This document shows, piece by piece, positions 35,101 through 46,017 of a DNA stretch of 64,000 nt. Under the pieces are notes generated by a model that was not told where the DNA came from, searched no databases, and saw only the letters and a list, made by a program, of their open reading frames with translations. Source of the stretch: Pontederia crassipes (taxonomy: Eukaryota > Streptophyta > Magnoliopsida > Commelinales > Pontederiaceae); assembly GCA_030549335.1 (NCBI GenBank), contig CM060188.1, positions 9,796,001-9,860,000 on the forward strand. Reading direction: 5' to 3'. The position numbers were made by a program, and so were the translations under genes. Position 1 is the first letter of the stretch; each line of letters opens with the position of its first letter.

Positions 35101-36860
35101 TATCATGTAAAATCATACATGTGGAACGTCCTTCGAAGTAATACCATTTTGTTGAGGAGTCTTGAGAACTGTCTTATCAACCTTGATGCCATAAGTATTG
35201 CAGTATTCTTCAAATGGCTCATGTATTCACCACCATTATCCGCACGAATACGCTTAAGCTTCTTGTCAATTTCTCTTTCGACTTTCGCATGAAACTTCTT
35301 GAACTTTGGCAACATTTGATTTTTTTGTGCTATAAGAAAAAGCTCAAACTTTTCTAGAATGATCATCAATAAATGTAACAAAATAAAGAGCACCACCTAG
35401 AATTTTATCCTTCATATAGCAGACATTTGCACCAAATCAAGTACATGTGAACTTCTAAATAAAGAAATTATATTAAATGTAATTCTAGTATGATTATCAG
35501 CCAAACAATGAACACATGCGTCAAATCAAGTGACTTTCGTACCTGGTAACAGACTTCGTCGAGTTAATATCTCTTAAGTCACGTTTACCTCCTTGGTGCA
35601 GTGTTGTACTTCAGTCTTGTAGAGAGTGTCATTTTTATGTCCTTTCGTTAGTAAGAGTGAACCTCTCTTGAGTTTTCACACTCCCCTTTGAAGTTGCTCT
35701 CATATCCATCATCGTCTAATTTTCCAACTGAAATTAGGTTGAGACGGATTTCTGGTACATGTCTCACACTTTGAGTACAATCTTGCATCAAATATTGGCC
35801 TTCAACTGAATGTCTCCGACGCTAGTAATTTGGGACTCCGACTTATTTCCCATCTTTACTGACCCGAATGCTCCCTCTCTATATGTTGAGAATATATCTC
35901 CGTGATGGATAACATGAAATGAAACTACAGTGTATAAGATACAAACTGAATCTTGACTCACAACATTGACACCATCTTCTTGCTCTTCTTGAGTAAGAAA
36001 GTATACATCAGTAGCCACTGCAACGTTATTTTTTCCACTGTCCTTCTCATTTTCAATATCTTAGACTCTTCATGTGACTAATCACGCTTTAATTTCATGC
36101 ATTCCTTATTGAAATGTCCTGACTTGCCATGATGATAGCAGGTGACTTCTTTTCTAGACTTTGACTTGTCTTTTGACATTGATCTATCATGATTGTGAGA
36201 GTTTCTCTATTTATTTCTTTCACGATGAATGCTTCTTATTATTATTGAGATTATGCTCTTGCCTTCTCATTTTTCATTGAACAGACCATCTTTGATAGTT
36301 TCTAAAAATAGTTGTCAATCTAGAGTAGAGTTACTCAAAGAGATGACGGACGTTTTCCAACTATCAGGTAACGAACTCAGCTATAATAGTGTTTTGATCT
36401 CATCTTCAACCACGATCTTCACTGAGGATGACTTGTTAATTAATTCCTGAAAACTATCAAGATGTTCTGCAACAGAATGATCATCCTTGTACTTTAGATT
36501 GACAAGTTTCTTCATTAATAACACTTTATTATGTGATGATTTGTGCTCATACATTTCTTGCAAATTTTTACACACTTCATTGAGTTCATCAATATTGGCG
36601 ATATGATGAAACACCTTATCGTCGACCAATTGTCGACTTTGTGCGACTGTTTTGATCTTTATCCTCCCTCACTTTCTATCATCCATATCCTTAGGCTTTG
36701 CAGTGTAGTGTTGCCTTTTATTGGATTATAAAGGTCCATGCAATTTAGGTAGTCCTTCATATGAGGCTTCAAGATAGATAATTTGTGCTTGTGAGCACAG
36801 ACATCCGACTAGGGGCACTATTGTCCTTAATGTGCACTTTCTTGACCAGACGACTCCGAT
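32139..36860 (-). pseudogene. Decayed copia gag-pol
   Basis: Fragments in several frames on the minus strand: a gag piece of the copia (UBN2-like) type at 36629-36381 (VFHHIANIDELNEVCKNLQ, KKLVNLKYKDD), a zinc knuckle near 36145-36095 whose second Cys is His (CYHHGKSGHFNKEC), a protease-side segment at 36018-35788, and an integrase core near 35300-35200 with RADNGGEY. RT is split in two by the TIR insertion at 33151-34085, with SLYGLKQ near 33115 and YVDDMLI near 32970. RNase H sequence follows to about 32300. Stops and shifts are frequent, and nothing functional remains. Confidence 0.8.
33151..34085. mobile_element. TIR element inserted in copia RT
   Basis: The ends are inverted repeats: CAATGTTATTATAATCGGAC on the left, and TCGGTCCGGTCCGATTTTAA with TAACATT on the right. 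The inside is extremely AT-rich and non-coding, with GC-rich CCGG-type blocks only near the ends. Flanks ACATATCAT (33142-33150) and GCATACCAT (34086-34094) look like a 9-bp duplication with two mismatches, suggesting a Mutator-type non-autonomous element. The copia RT coding sequence (VCKLQKSLYGLKQ) resumes across it, which shows it is a later insertion. Confidence 0.75.
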
Positions 36861-36865
36861 ACCAC
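36861..36865 (-). other. Copia primer binding site start
   Basis: Just inside the right LTR the minus strand reads TGGTATCGGAGTCG (about 36851-36864), close to the tRNA-iMet primer site TGGTATCAGAGC with a few changes. It establishes that the right LTR is the 5' LTR. Confidence 0.75.
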
Positions 36866-37475
36866 TGTTAGAAAAAAACTGAATTGGTATTTGTGGAAAT
36901 ATCTTTTTCTTTCCTTTTAATGTGCACGATAATAATGGGATGATGATAATAATATAAAATAATTAAATCAGATCAAATACACAAAAATTACGTAAAAAAT
37001 CTCACAATGTGAGATGAAAAAATCACGAGAGCAAGCAGCAAATCTTCCATTATGAAATAATAGTACGTTATAAAGTCTCTTTTATGAACTTCGCAGAATA
37101 ATACGATAATAATCTCAAGAATCAATCTTGGATGTCACAGAAGAAATATCTCTCAGAAATGAGGATAGAAGTCAGAACAATTATGAGGAATAGATGAGAA
37201 GACTGTTGGAAAGTAATGTATGAAGTTTTGTCAAGAACGAATGTGAGTACTCGTTCTCGAAGTGAACTCTAAAGTTCTCTTTCTCTCTCCTCTCAATTTT
37301 GTTCTACTCATTTTATAGCCTCGACGTAATAAGACTTTGCCTGGAAGTACAAGACAGCTTCAACTCGTCCTTTTATTTATTTTCCTATTCGTTGTCGGTC
37401 TCCTATTTCTTTCCTGCATATTTTTTCTTTTTGTTTTACTCTTTGTCGGGCTCGCATAGCAAGAACTGCCCAACA
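36866..37475 (-). repeat. Copia 5' LTR
   Basis: A 610-bp LTR. On the minus strand it begins TGTTGGGCAGTTCTTGC and ends TTTCTAACA. A TATA box (CTATAAAAT) lies at about 37310-37318. It aligns with the split left LTR, for example around GACTTTGCCTGGAAGTACAAG. Confidence 0.88.
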
Positions 37476-37910
37476 TATTCTAACAAGTATCCCGTCAAGT
37501 ACACCTCTCGAAGCCCTCCATCGCCTTCTCTACCTTTGTCGTGGCCTCCAAACTCCCCTAGCCTCCCCATCGTCCTCAATGTCTCATTTTTTTTGGCCCT
37601 TAGTGTGCTGAGAGGATTCCTTGGAGTCAATGATAGAGGATGTTTCAGTCAAGCAACTTGACACTGCTTCTCACCTCTACTCATTAGGGATGACAAGGCT
37701 AGTGAAGGGCATGGAGATCACCTACAAGAACTTCGTCGCCATTCCGGAGCTACGCACAAGCGTGCGATGAGCGATGACAACAGAGAAATGGAGGAGAGGA
37801 TCATGAGCGACAAAGGAATGGGGGAAAGGATCGTGAGCACATGTTGACGAGCGATGAGCCACGACAATGGGCACGACGGCGACCGGTGCGATGGCGAGTG
37901 ATGACGACAA
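37476..37910. other. Unassigned spacer between copia and solo LTR
   Basis: Non-repetitive sequence with no recognisable gene. Short frames on both strands are low-complexity. The last five bases, GACAA (37906-37910), are the left target duplication of the solo LTR that follows. Confidence 0.5.
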
Positions 37911-40418
37911 TGCAATGCCCCCAAACTCGGCCCTCCTATCACGTACGCAGTCAGGTTGATCCTGGAGACGTTACACTGCCTACTACACTATTGAACATAC
38001 TATAATCTTGATCGTTCAACAAATGTAACACGTGGCAACAATTATAACAATAAAATAACTAAAATCTAATGATAAATGCGGAAGTGTTGGAATAACAAAA
38101 GACATCACTAATTACTGTAATCCATAACGAATAAGAAAATGACTACAATTCTCCCATAAGTTCAACATTTAAATAGGTGTCCCATTTCAAGAGATAACTA
38201 AAATGTCTTTCGAATGCAATGACCAATTATTAGACTAATGCAATTAAGAAGAACTGGATGTTCTTGAGATAGATAAGTCATGTGTAGCATTCTTCTAGCT
38301 CTGCGTCCTCCATCACCTCTTTATTTAGGATTCTCACCTACAAAATCACAATGTAAGTGAATGAAATACCCATGAGCGAAAACGTCTAGTACAATAGAAT
38401 CATAGACTATAAATTAATAATCCAAAACATGTTTATAACAAGAACGGAAAGGGAATGAATCATCATATCTATACTTTATTCTTTACCATATCTATACTTT
38501 ATTCTCTTCAGTAATCTTGCTTTGTCCTTGCTATACTATACTCTATACTTTACCATACATTATTTTGCATGCTTTACTATACTTTATCACACTTTACTTT
38601 ACTTTATATGAGTTGTACTACATCTTTTACAGTACTATGCAGTCCTTAAAATTTATTGTCCTATGCGAGCTCCACTTTATCATGTTAGGAAGTTAGAGGT
38701 GCTTCTATGCATCTATGAAGCTAGGGATGCCCATTATAAGGAAGGTGTAATGTCAATGCATACACTTGTTCAGAATACAGGTGGGAGAAGACCTATATCC
38801 CATGAACAGTAGTCATTAAAGACCCGTAGATTCACTGTTCCTCAACTCAGCTACCTGTACCTTTGACGCTATACTTTATAATCCATATTTAGCCATCTTT
38901 GGGGAAAGAGTGTGTCAATATATCACACTTATTCGGAACACAGGTGGGAGAGGACCCATGTCCCAAGAGTGTGTCAATACATCACACTTATTCACTATCT
39001 CCTCAGCTTAGCTACATGCCCCCTCCATTATATCATACCATAATCTTTACCCTGTACTTTGGGGGCGGCACATGGAAATTCCATAGTTTTCATCTTATCT
39101 TTATTTATCTTATTTATCATCTATGGAGTTTAGAATCATCAATTAGAGAAAGGTTAAGGTCAAATCCCTTTCTCTATGGCAATAAAGTTACGTCACATTA
39201 CTTTGTCCTTTGTACTGAATCCCGGCCTGCTCTTCGGGTGGGAAGAGTTCATTAGTCTTTTACAATATCAGACATGGTCTCTAGTAGGCCTGTCGAAAGC
39301 GAGGCCCAATTGAGAAAGATTGGGCCTAAACAAAATGGGTACTTACTCTTTATTCGACAGAACTCAGGCCGGGTCAGAGAAAACCCGAGCCGAACATCTA
39401 TCGCTGATTGACACATATGACTCGGGTCGAATTGGGATCCGGGTCGGGTCGGGTCATGCAATGCGCAGCCATGTCACCTTGGCTGGGACCCGAGCCAAGT
39501 TAGGATGAACCCGGGCCGGATATACGTCTCGGTCTGATATACATGACCCGGGTCGAGTCGGGGTTCGACTCGGGTCGGGTCGTGCAGTGTACTGCCACAT
39601 CATTCCGACCGGAATCGTGTTGATCCGACCGCGGATGGTCCATATGACTCGGGCCGAATCTAACTCTGATTCATGCTGGGTTATTATTCGATGATCGCGC
39701 GAGGAAAAAGGCATGCAACTTGGGCCGAGTCTTTTGAGACTCGGACTAAATCCCGACAGGACCCGGGCTGGGTAGCCTGTAACTCGGGCCAGATTCCTGG
39801 TGCGTAGATCCGCACTGGTCATCTTCTTCATTTTCGGTCATCCTTCAGTCGTTGTTTCAAGACGACCACAATACAAAAAATGTTGTTTATGATCTCTAGA
39901 TCGGCATAAGGGCATCACATGCATTTTATGATTAACAACTCATAGCCTAAAGGGATTTAACGTCTAGAGTACCTCTATTCGATTGTTTGGTCTATCGGCG
40001 ATCTATTCTTCTTCTTCTCCGATTGTCGGTCGTTCCTGGCCAGTGGGAAGGTATGCCTAACCCTGCGTGCATGTCGATGATGAGCTGCGGCATGCCGAAG
40101 GGCTGTTGGATCACCCGTGTCCCTGCTCAGTTCGTCGCCCTAGTGTGCATCGTTCGCCGAAAAGGAGGAAGAAGAAAATAGAGGGGAGGCAGTAGCCGGT
40201 CAGGAGAGATTCCAAGGGGCGCGAGGGTTCCACCTCGTGCCCCTGCCGGCCGAGACAGGGGCGTGGTCGGGGGAGGAGATTCCTCCTCGGATTGGAAGTT
40301 ACGTTCCTTCTTTCTTTTTTTTAAATCCGAATTTGATTTATTTTTTATTTATTTCCTTAATTGCAAATTGAGTTTGATTTTGAATCTCTTTCCTTGTTTG
40401 AAAATCACAGGCGTTACA
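37911..40418 (-). repeat. Solo LTR related to the Tekay-type element
   Basis: It begins TGCAATGCCCCCAAACTCGG, matching the inner edge of the Tekay LTR (TGTAACGCCCCCAAAATCG), and then follows it through ACGCAGTCAGGTTGATCC, the TTTACTATACTTTA-rich block and the GAATACAGGTGGGAGA blocks. It ends GGCGTTACA. A perfect 5-bp duplication, GACAA, flanks it (37906-37910 and 40419-40423), and no internal region is present, so it is a solo LTR formed by LTR-LTR recombination. Where the complete element has CGGTCGACCG palindromes, this copy has CGGGTCGGGTCG and ACCCGGGCCG repeats (about 39250-39790). Confidence 0.9.
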
Positions 40419-40423
40419 GACAA

Positions 40424-41132
40424 GATGATCGTCACGAAGGGGACGGGTATTACATGAACCGGGTGAAAAAAACTACCGATTTGTCCATACAAGAGCGTCA
40501 TGTAAAATCAACTGTTATCACGTTGAGGAGGACAATCCTGCCCATTAGAGATGGACAAGACGTCCATTTTGTCTTAAGAACATTACATGAGATGAAATAT
40601 ACGCGTGAACGTATAAGCATTAGGTTCCACCTAAAGTAAAATTTGATCTCACAACTAAAATTATAAGCATAGTGATACTTGATTATGATATATATTTTTA
40701 AAACTCTCTGATCGTCAAAGTTAGAACACTAGTTCCATAAGAAGTTCAAAATGTTTACTTCTATTATAATCACACTTTTATCTTCTTTTTTTTTTGTAAT
40801 TCAGTAGATAACTACGCCATAGGCCATATGTGATCTATATCTGCGAAATTATAATATCATTATCAAGTATATAAACTTGCATATGACATCGTGGCCTTAG
40901 AGTTGGGGAGCGTAGAGTTTGGGTGTGAGGACCATTAAAAAAATTGAGATAACTATTAATAATTATTTTATTTTATTCATTTTTGTACAAATGTTAAAAG
41001 ACACAATTATAATATATTTTAAATATAAGATAATTTTAATGAAAAATAAAGTACGCTAAAAATAAAGGTACACTAAAACATAAAATGAAATATTACAACA
41101 TAAACATAAATACAATTAATCAGTAAAAAATG
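40424..41132. other. AT-rich spacer between solo LTRs
   Basis: No gene was identified. A plus-strand frame (to 40639) has 92 codons but crosses the end of the solo LTR, so it cannot be an original gene. Its last part does not resemble a family I know. Confidence 0.5.
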
Positions 41133-42996
41133 TGTAATGCCCGAGCCTAATTGGAAAAGAAAATAAAAGGAAAAGAAAAAGAAGATAAAACAAAGAAGGA
41201 AAAAGATAAAATCTGGGATAGATTTTAAGAGGAGTTTGTTTTCAATCAAAAGTCAAACTTTTCATCTATATATATGAGATCAGAACCCACAAATCAGCCC
41301 CTTATTCTTCCTGCGAAATCAGCCCTAGATTTCTCCCTCTCGTTCGTGCACCCTTGTGGTCCTTCTCGTCCCTGACGGTTGCTGCCACACAGGGGACTCG
41401 CCGGAAGGAGCAGACGTCGTGAGACGCGCACCTAAACCGAGAGGGGCGGTCAGAGGAAGAGGAAAAAGATGAAGAGAAAGAGGAAGAAAAAGACAGCAAT
41501 AATAGTTTCTTGGATAGAAACTAAAAGGTATGGAATTAGGATAGATTCGTGATAGAATCTTGACTTTAGACTTGAAACATGTTCTACTTGATGCCTAATT
41601 GTAGTATAATGTCTTGTGATGATGATTGATGCTGGTCATCATCGAAAAAGTCGAACGAAATGTGAACTGCGCAATTTCTGCGTAAGAAGAACCCGGCCCG
41701 AGTTCACTGGAACTCGGCTCGGACAAGTCGTTCGCCAGATCGAGTTTGTAGGAACTCGGCCCAAATCCACCATTGCTGCGCTCTCCGAGTTCTGCAATCG
41801 GACAAACCCGGCCTAGGTTGAGGATGATCCGGACCGAGTTTTCATATGCGATGAATAATTGGGCACGACGGTTTTCCCGACAAGAAGATGACTTGACTCA
41901 GGCCGGGTGTAACCCAAATCCGGCCCAGTTTTCCTTGATTTTATCAAGAACGACCATGTATGAACTCGACCGGGGTTTCTCCCTACTCGGCCCGGGTTTC
42001 GACAGTGATTAAGATAATTTTACATTGTCTAAATCATTGATTTATGTTCCTATTCCAGATTTTAATGATGCATATGATTATGTCAATAATGCTCCTGATT
42101 TACTCTCCATGATCTTGTCTTATTATCATAATTTAAAGTTCTTATCAAGATTTGATTTGATTTGATTAACTAAAAAGTGCAAGATAAAAGACGTAAATTA
42201 TTAAATGAAGAGCTCTTTTATGATGGACTGATGACGATCAGGTTATGGGTTGACTTCGATCAGTTATGGACTAACTACGGTCAGTTATGGGTTCGCTCTG
42301 TCAGTTATGATGATGATGAACGGATTGAGACGGGCCTCTCCGTGAGTTGAAACATACCTCAAATAAGTCAAAGATGAAAAAATATAAGATGATGAAGAAG
42401 ATGAACACATATGAATAAAGAATATTTCTTATAGAATATTTCTTATGATGACCGCATTTTGTCATTCTTATGATGATAAATTATAACCTCTTACTCATAT
42501 GTCCTTTTACATATTTTCATTTTCATATTATGATCATCATTCACTTTCCTCTTATATGATTATATTATTTTTATGATTCCTATCTAGTATCATGATCGTA
42601 TGATGATATTTATTTTACTTCCATACTGAGTTGTAAAACTCATAGGGAGGTTCTCCTCTACATATTCTTAAATACAGACTAAGGTCAAAATGATGAAGAT
42701 GACCAACGATAACAGATCGAGCTCGTAGGTGGCTGCACATGACTACTGAATCCTTTAGATGATGGGATATACTTTTCTTTTCTTTTATTAGTTTGATGTA
42801 TTAGCTTTCCTTTATACTCCTACGAAGTCATTTATCAATCTTCCGCATATTATGATGTTACTCTCTTTTTATTATTAATGATGATTAAGTTTTTTACTTT
42901 TATCGATTTTGTCAATAAGATATACACGTAAGGACGACCCGTAGCGTTCCCGAAACGTATTTTGCCACGTGGTGTGATGTGATTTAAGGGCGTTAC
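41133..42996 (+). repeat. Probable second solo LTR, different subfamily
   Basis: It starts TGTAATGCCCGAGCC and ends AAGGGCGTTAC(G), the same kind of termini as the Tekay LTRs. A TATA-like string (TCTATATATATGAG, about 41266-41279) sits ~135 bp from the start, the same spacing as in the complete element, and gives plus orientation. A GC-rich block at about 41690-42000 repeats AACTCGGCCC and CCCGGCC motifs. The flanks AAATG and AAATA match at four of five positions. No internal domain or primer site follows. The terminal CA seems mutated, which lowers confidence. Confidence 0.55.
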
Positions 42997-43758
42997 GAAA
43001 TAAATATCCATTAATAAAAATTAAAAAAATACAAAAATTATTGTACAATAAAGTGTATATCATGTCAACTAATATGTAAAATATAACAGAAAGCTAAGAA
43101 TATAAAAAAGAAAGTCTAACGGTTGAATATAAAATTATAAATTTAAATATTTTATAAAATCATAGTCTTCGTGTATCCTCATTTTTTCCTAATAGCATAG
43201 TGTTTCGTTGACGACACGAGCATTATCTCCATCACTCCTTCCATGTTTTCAGGTATCCGTTTTTGTAAGTATAAATTTATATTGTATATACTTTCATATG
43301 TATAAATACTTAATAAAATATGTATGTAATTAATTATTCACATTCATTTGATATGTTATACTAATATCATGCGATTTTCGTGTCTTTTACCTTTTTTTAT
43401 ATATTTTGTCCCCTAGGTTATGCTTTTTGTTCAAATTTTTTTATTATTTTGTTATACTTTTACGTTATTTTTAACGTGGTTTTAGAATGAACCGACCTCA
43501 AATTCACATTCTATAAGTGGACTCCAGTGTCCCCCGCCCTTAAATCCACGTCATTTCGAAATTACAGTGAACCGACCCCGGGAAGATGACCCTTTGAAAC
43601 ACCGAGCCTAGTTGTTCGGACACGGGATGCACTGCGTGTCATACCGGACCTGGGCTTCTTCTCACAGCTCATGCGTTCATCTTTAAATTGGGTCTTCGTT
43701 GCTCTTTTATCGATGACCTCGTGGCCTCCTTGTACCTGTTCAACGCACCACGCGTGCC
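42997..43758. promoter_or_regulatory. Upstream region of the DOG1-like gene
   Basis: The first half is AT-rich. The last ~250 bp before the ATG are more GC-rich and contain AACCGACCTC and AACCGACCCC (about 43490 and 43570), each with an ACCGAC core like the DRE/CRT element bound by DREB/CBF factors. No certain TATA box was found. The sequence does not show whether these sites are used. Confidence 0.4.
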
Positions 43759-44562
43759 ATGGCCGACAACGCCGCCTCGAGCGGGGAGGGAGTCCGAAAC
43801 CAGTTCGCAGAGGTCTTCCGGCGATGGCTCGCCGACCAGGATTACGACCTCGGCGCCCTCCGCTCCGCCGTTGCGTCCGCCTTCGACGACGAAGACCCCG
43901 GACTCCGGACCCTCGTCCGCCGCGTCATCGCCCGCTACGAGGACTACTACAACGCCAAGGCTGCGGCGGCTCGCCGCGACGTGCTCCCCATGTTCTACCC
44001 CTCCTGGACGTCCTCCGTCGAGAACCTTTTCCTCTGGATCGGCGGGTGGCGCCCCACCATGGCCATCCAGCTCCTCTACTCCAAGTACAGCCTCCAGTTC
44101 AAGTCCCGGCTACAGGACGTCACCGGCGACCCCATACCCGACCTCGCTGGGCTGTCCGCGAAGCAGCTCGAGCTCGTTGACCAACTCCACCAGCGGACGC
44201 TTCACCTGGAGAAGGAAATAACCGAGGAGGATGCCAGCTCGCAGGAGAAGGTGGCAGAGGCTGAGATGGTGGAGCTCTCGCACGGCCTGTCGACCGTCGC
44301 CCGAGACGAACTTGGGCTGGAAGCGATGGCTCCGGCAATGGACAGGAGGATGGAGGAAATGGAGCTGGTGCTCGGGAGGGCGGACCGGCTGAGGATGGAC
44401 ACGCTGAGGGCGGTGATGGAGATACTGCGGCCCATGCAGGCGGCGCACTACCTGATCGCCGCCGCGGAGTTGCACCTTAGGGTACATGAGTTCGGCAAGA
44501 ACAAGGACGCCGCGGCGGCGTCGGCACGTGGTGGAGGCGGTGCAGGATCGCCGACGGCGTAA
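43759..44562 (+). CDS. DOG1-domain protein
   Basis: A single-exon, GC-rich gene of 267 residues with the start at ATG 43759 (MADNAASSGEGVRNQFAEVF). The DOG1 domain (Pfam name: seed dormancy control) spans most of the protein: FRRWLADQDYDLGALR, RRVIARYEDYYNAKAAA, FYPSWTSSVENLFLWIGGWR and PTMAIQLLYSKYSL. A long charged coiled-coil-prone middle follows (about 115-190), then RADRLRMDTLRAVMEIL and AAHYLIAAAELHLRVHEFG. The tail is Ala/Gly-rich. The domain is shared with TGA bZIP factors, but no bZIP region is present, so this is a DOG1-like protein of the seed dormancy/ABA-linked family. Its own role is unknown. A broken paralog faces away from it at 27282-28059. Confidence 0.9.
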   Translation: MADNAASSGEGVRNQFAEVFRRWLADQDYDLGALRSAVASAFDDEDPGLRTLVRRVIARYEDYYNAKAAAARRDVLPMFYPSWTSSVENLFLWIGGWRPTMAIQLLYSKYSLQFKSRLQDVTGDPIPDLAGLSAKQLELVDQLHQRTLHLEKEITEEDASSQEKVAEAEMVELSHGLSTVARDELGLEAMAPAMDRRMEEMELVLGRADRLRMDTLRAVMEILRPMQAAHYLIAAAELHLRVHEFGKNKDAAAASARGGGGAGSPTA

Positions 44563-45937
44563 TGGCGGAGCATCCATCTTCTAGCGTTTGACACTTGTCG
44601 GCCCACTACGCTCAGGTGACAAGTGTTCTCATGTGTGCTTGACAACATGGATTGCAATCTTTTTGCTCTTCCTCAGCTTTTGTTCTTATTATTCGGATAG
44701 GTCTCTGGTTGTTGTTTATTTTATTTTATTTTATGAGTGGATAGGTTTTGCTCTAGTTTGATTTCGGAGCCTGCGATAGCAGGGAGAAAAAAAAGAGTTA
44801 AATTAAAAGAAATAAAATATATAATTGCTATCTTTGTCATCGAATGTTATCCGAAAATATCAATATGATTATGATATGATATAATAAATATTAATGAATT
44901 CGGCAGCCATGCATACAATGCACGTATATGTACCCACTTATTGTATAAGCATTTTATGTATCAAGTTGACGATTCGGAAGAAAAGTTGATGATTGCGTAA
45001 TTAATTATTATTATTATTAGAAACTTAAAACAGAAGAGGTTGTACCGTAAAAAGTAAGTCGAGGTTATCATTAATTGGTCGGACCTACTCAAACTCGATT
45101 AAATCGATTTCATTCAAACCAATTGAAATTGGACAATCGATTAGTTAGGCATCAATTTTAATTTTTAAATTCGATCAAGTAAGTTCGATAAATTTTATAT
45201 ATCGAATCAAAATTTAATGAATTTAAGTTTATTATTTTAGATTAAATAATACTGTACATTTATAAAAAAACATTTCAATATCAAAATAAATATTTAATAT
45301 TATGTTATCAAAGGAAGAAAGGTAAAGGAAATTAATCGGATAATATGATCCAATAAAAATAATTAGATTATGTAGGAATTCTGTTAATGACCAACACCGA
45401 TTTAATAAGTAAATTTCAATAACGATTTTCCAATGGAAAATTTAGCGGTATCCGATCATTCAATTTCAAAATTATAATCATCAAACTTCATTTCAATTGC
45501 GATCATCATGATTATCTATCGTCTGTTCACTGATGAATCGTTGTCTACATAATATCCTGTCAACGTTTTCCCTCTCTTTTGCATTAAATTTAAAATTATT
45601 ATATGAGACTTTTTTCTCTCACATTTATATATTCATTCAACTTTTAAAATTTACAAACATATGATCATTTTTTTAAAAAAAAAAAATTCAATAATAATCA
45701 TCACTAAAAAATATAATAAATAAATAAATAATAAAAGAATAGCAGTCTCCTAAAGGGGTTTCACTCCTCATCTCAATTTAATTTAAACAAGAGATGGCAG
45801 CGTCTTTAGGGGATGTTCTCCCTTTTTCACGTTTCATTTTAAATTTTATATGAAGAGAGAGAGAGAGAAAAATATGATGTGATAGTATTTTTTTAAAAAA
45901 AAGAATTGAATAAGTATAAAAGTTGAATGTTCTTTAA

Positions 45938-46017
<80 letters not shown>

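Larger units (their letters stand above)
28390..37475 (-). mobile_element. Ty1/copia retrotransposon with two nested insertions
   Basis: The element reads on the minus strand. The right (5') LTR is 36866-37475. The left (3') LTR is split by an RTE LINE into 28390-28568 and 31744-32122. A purine tract and a primer site lie inside the LTRs. From right to left come a copia-type gag piece, a CCHC knuckle, integrase (RADNGGEYMS), RT (YVDDMLIVGQ near 32970) and RNase H, the copia order with integrase before RT. All frames are broken. I could not find a matching 5-bp target duplication (GATAG left, TATTC right), and the outer end of the left LTR is diverged. The left boundary is therefore uncertain by tens of bases. 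Confidence 0.85.

Noticed and set aside
43671..44221. Alternative plus-strand frames over the DOG1-like gene
   Set aside because: Arg/Pro- and Ser/Pro-rich shadows of the GC-rich coding frame. Only the frame from 43759 carries the DOG1 domain.
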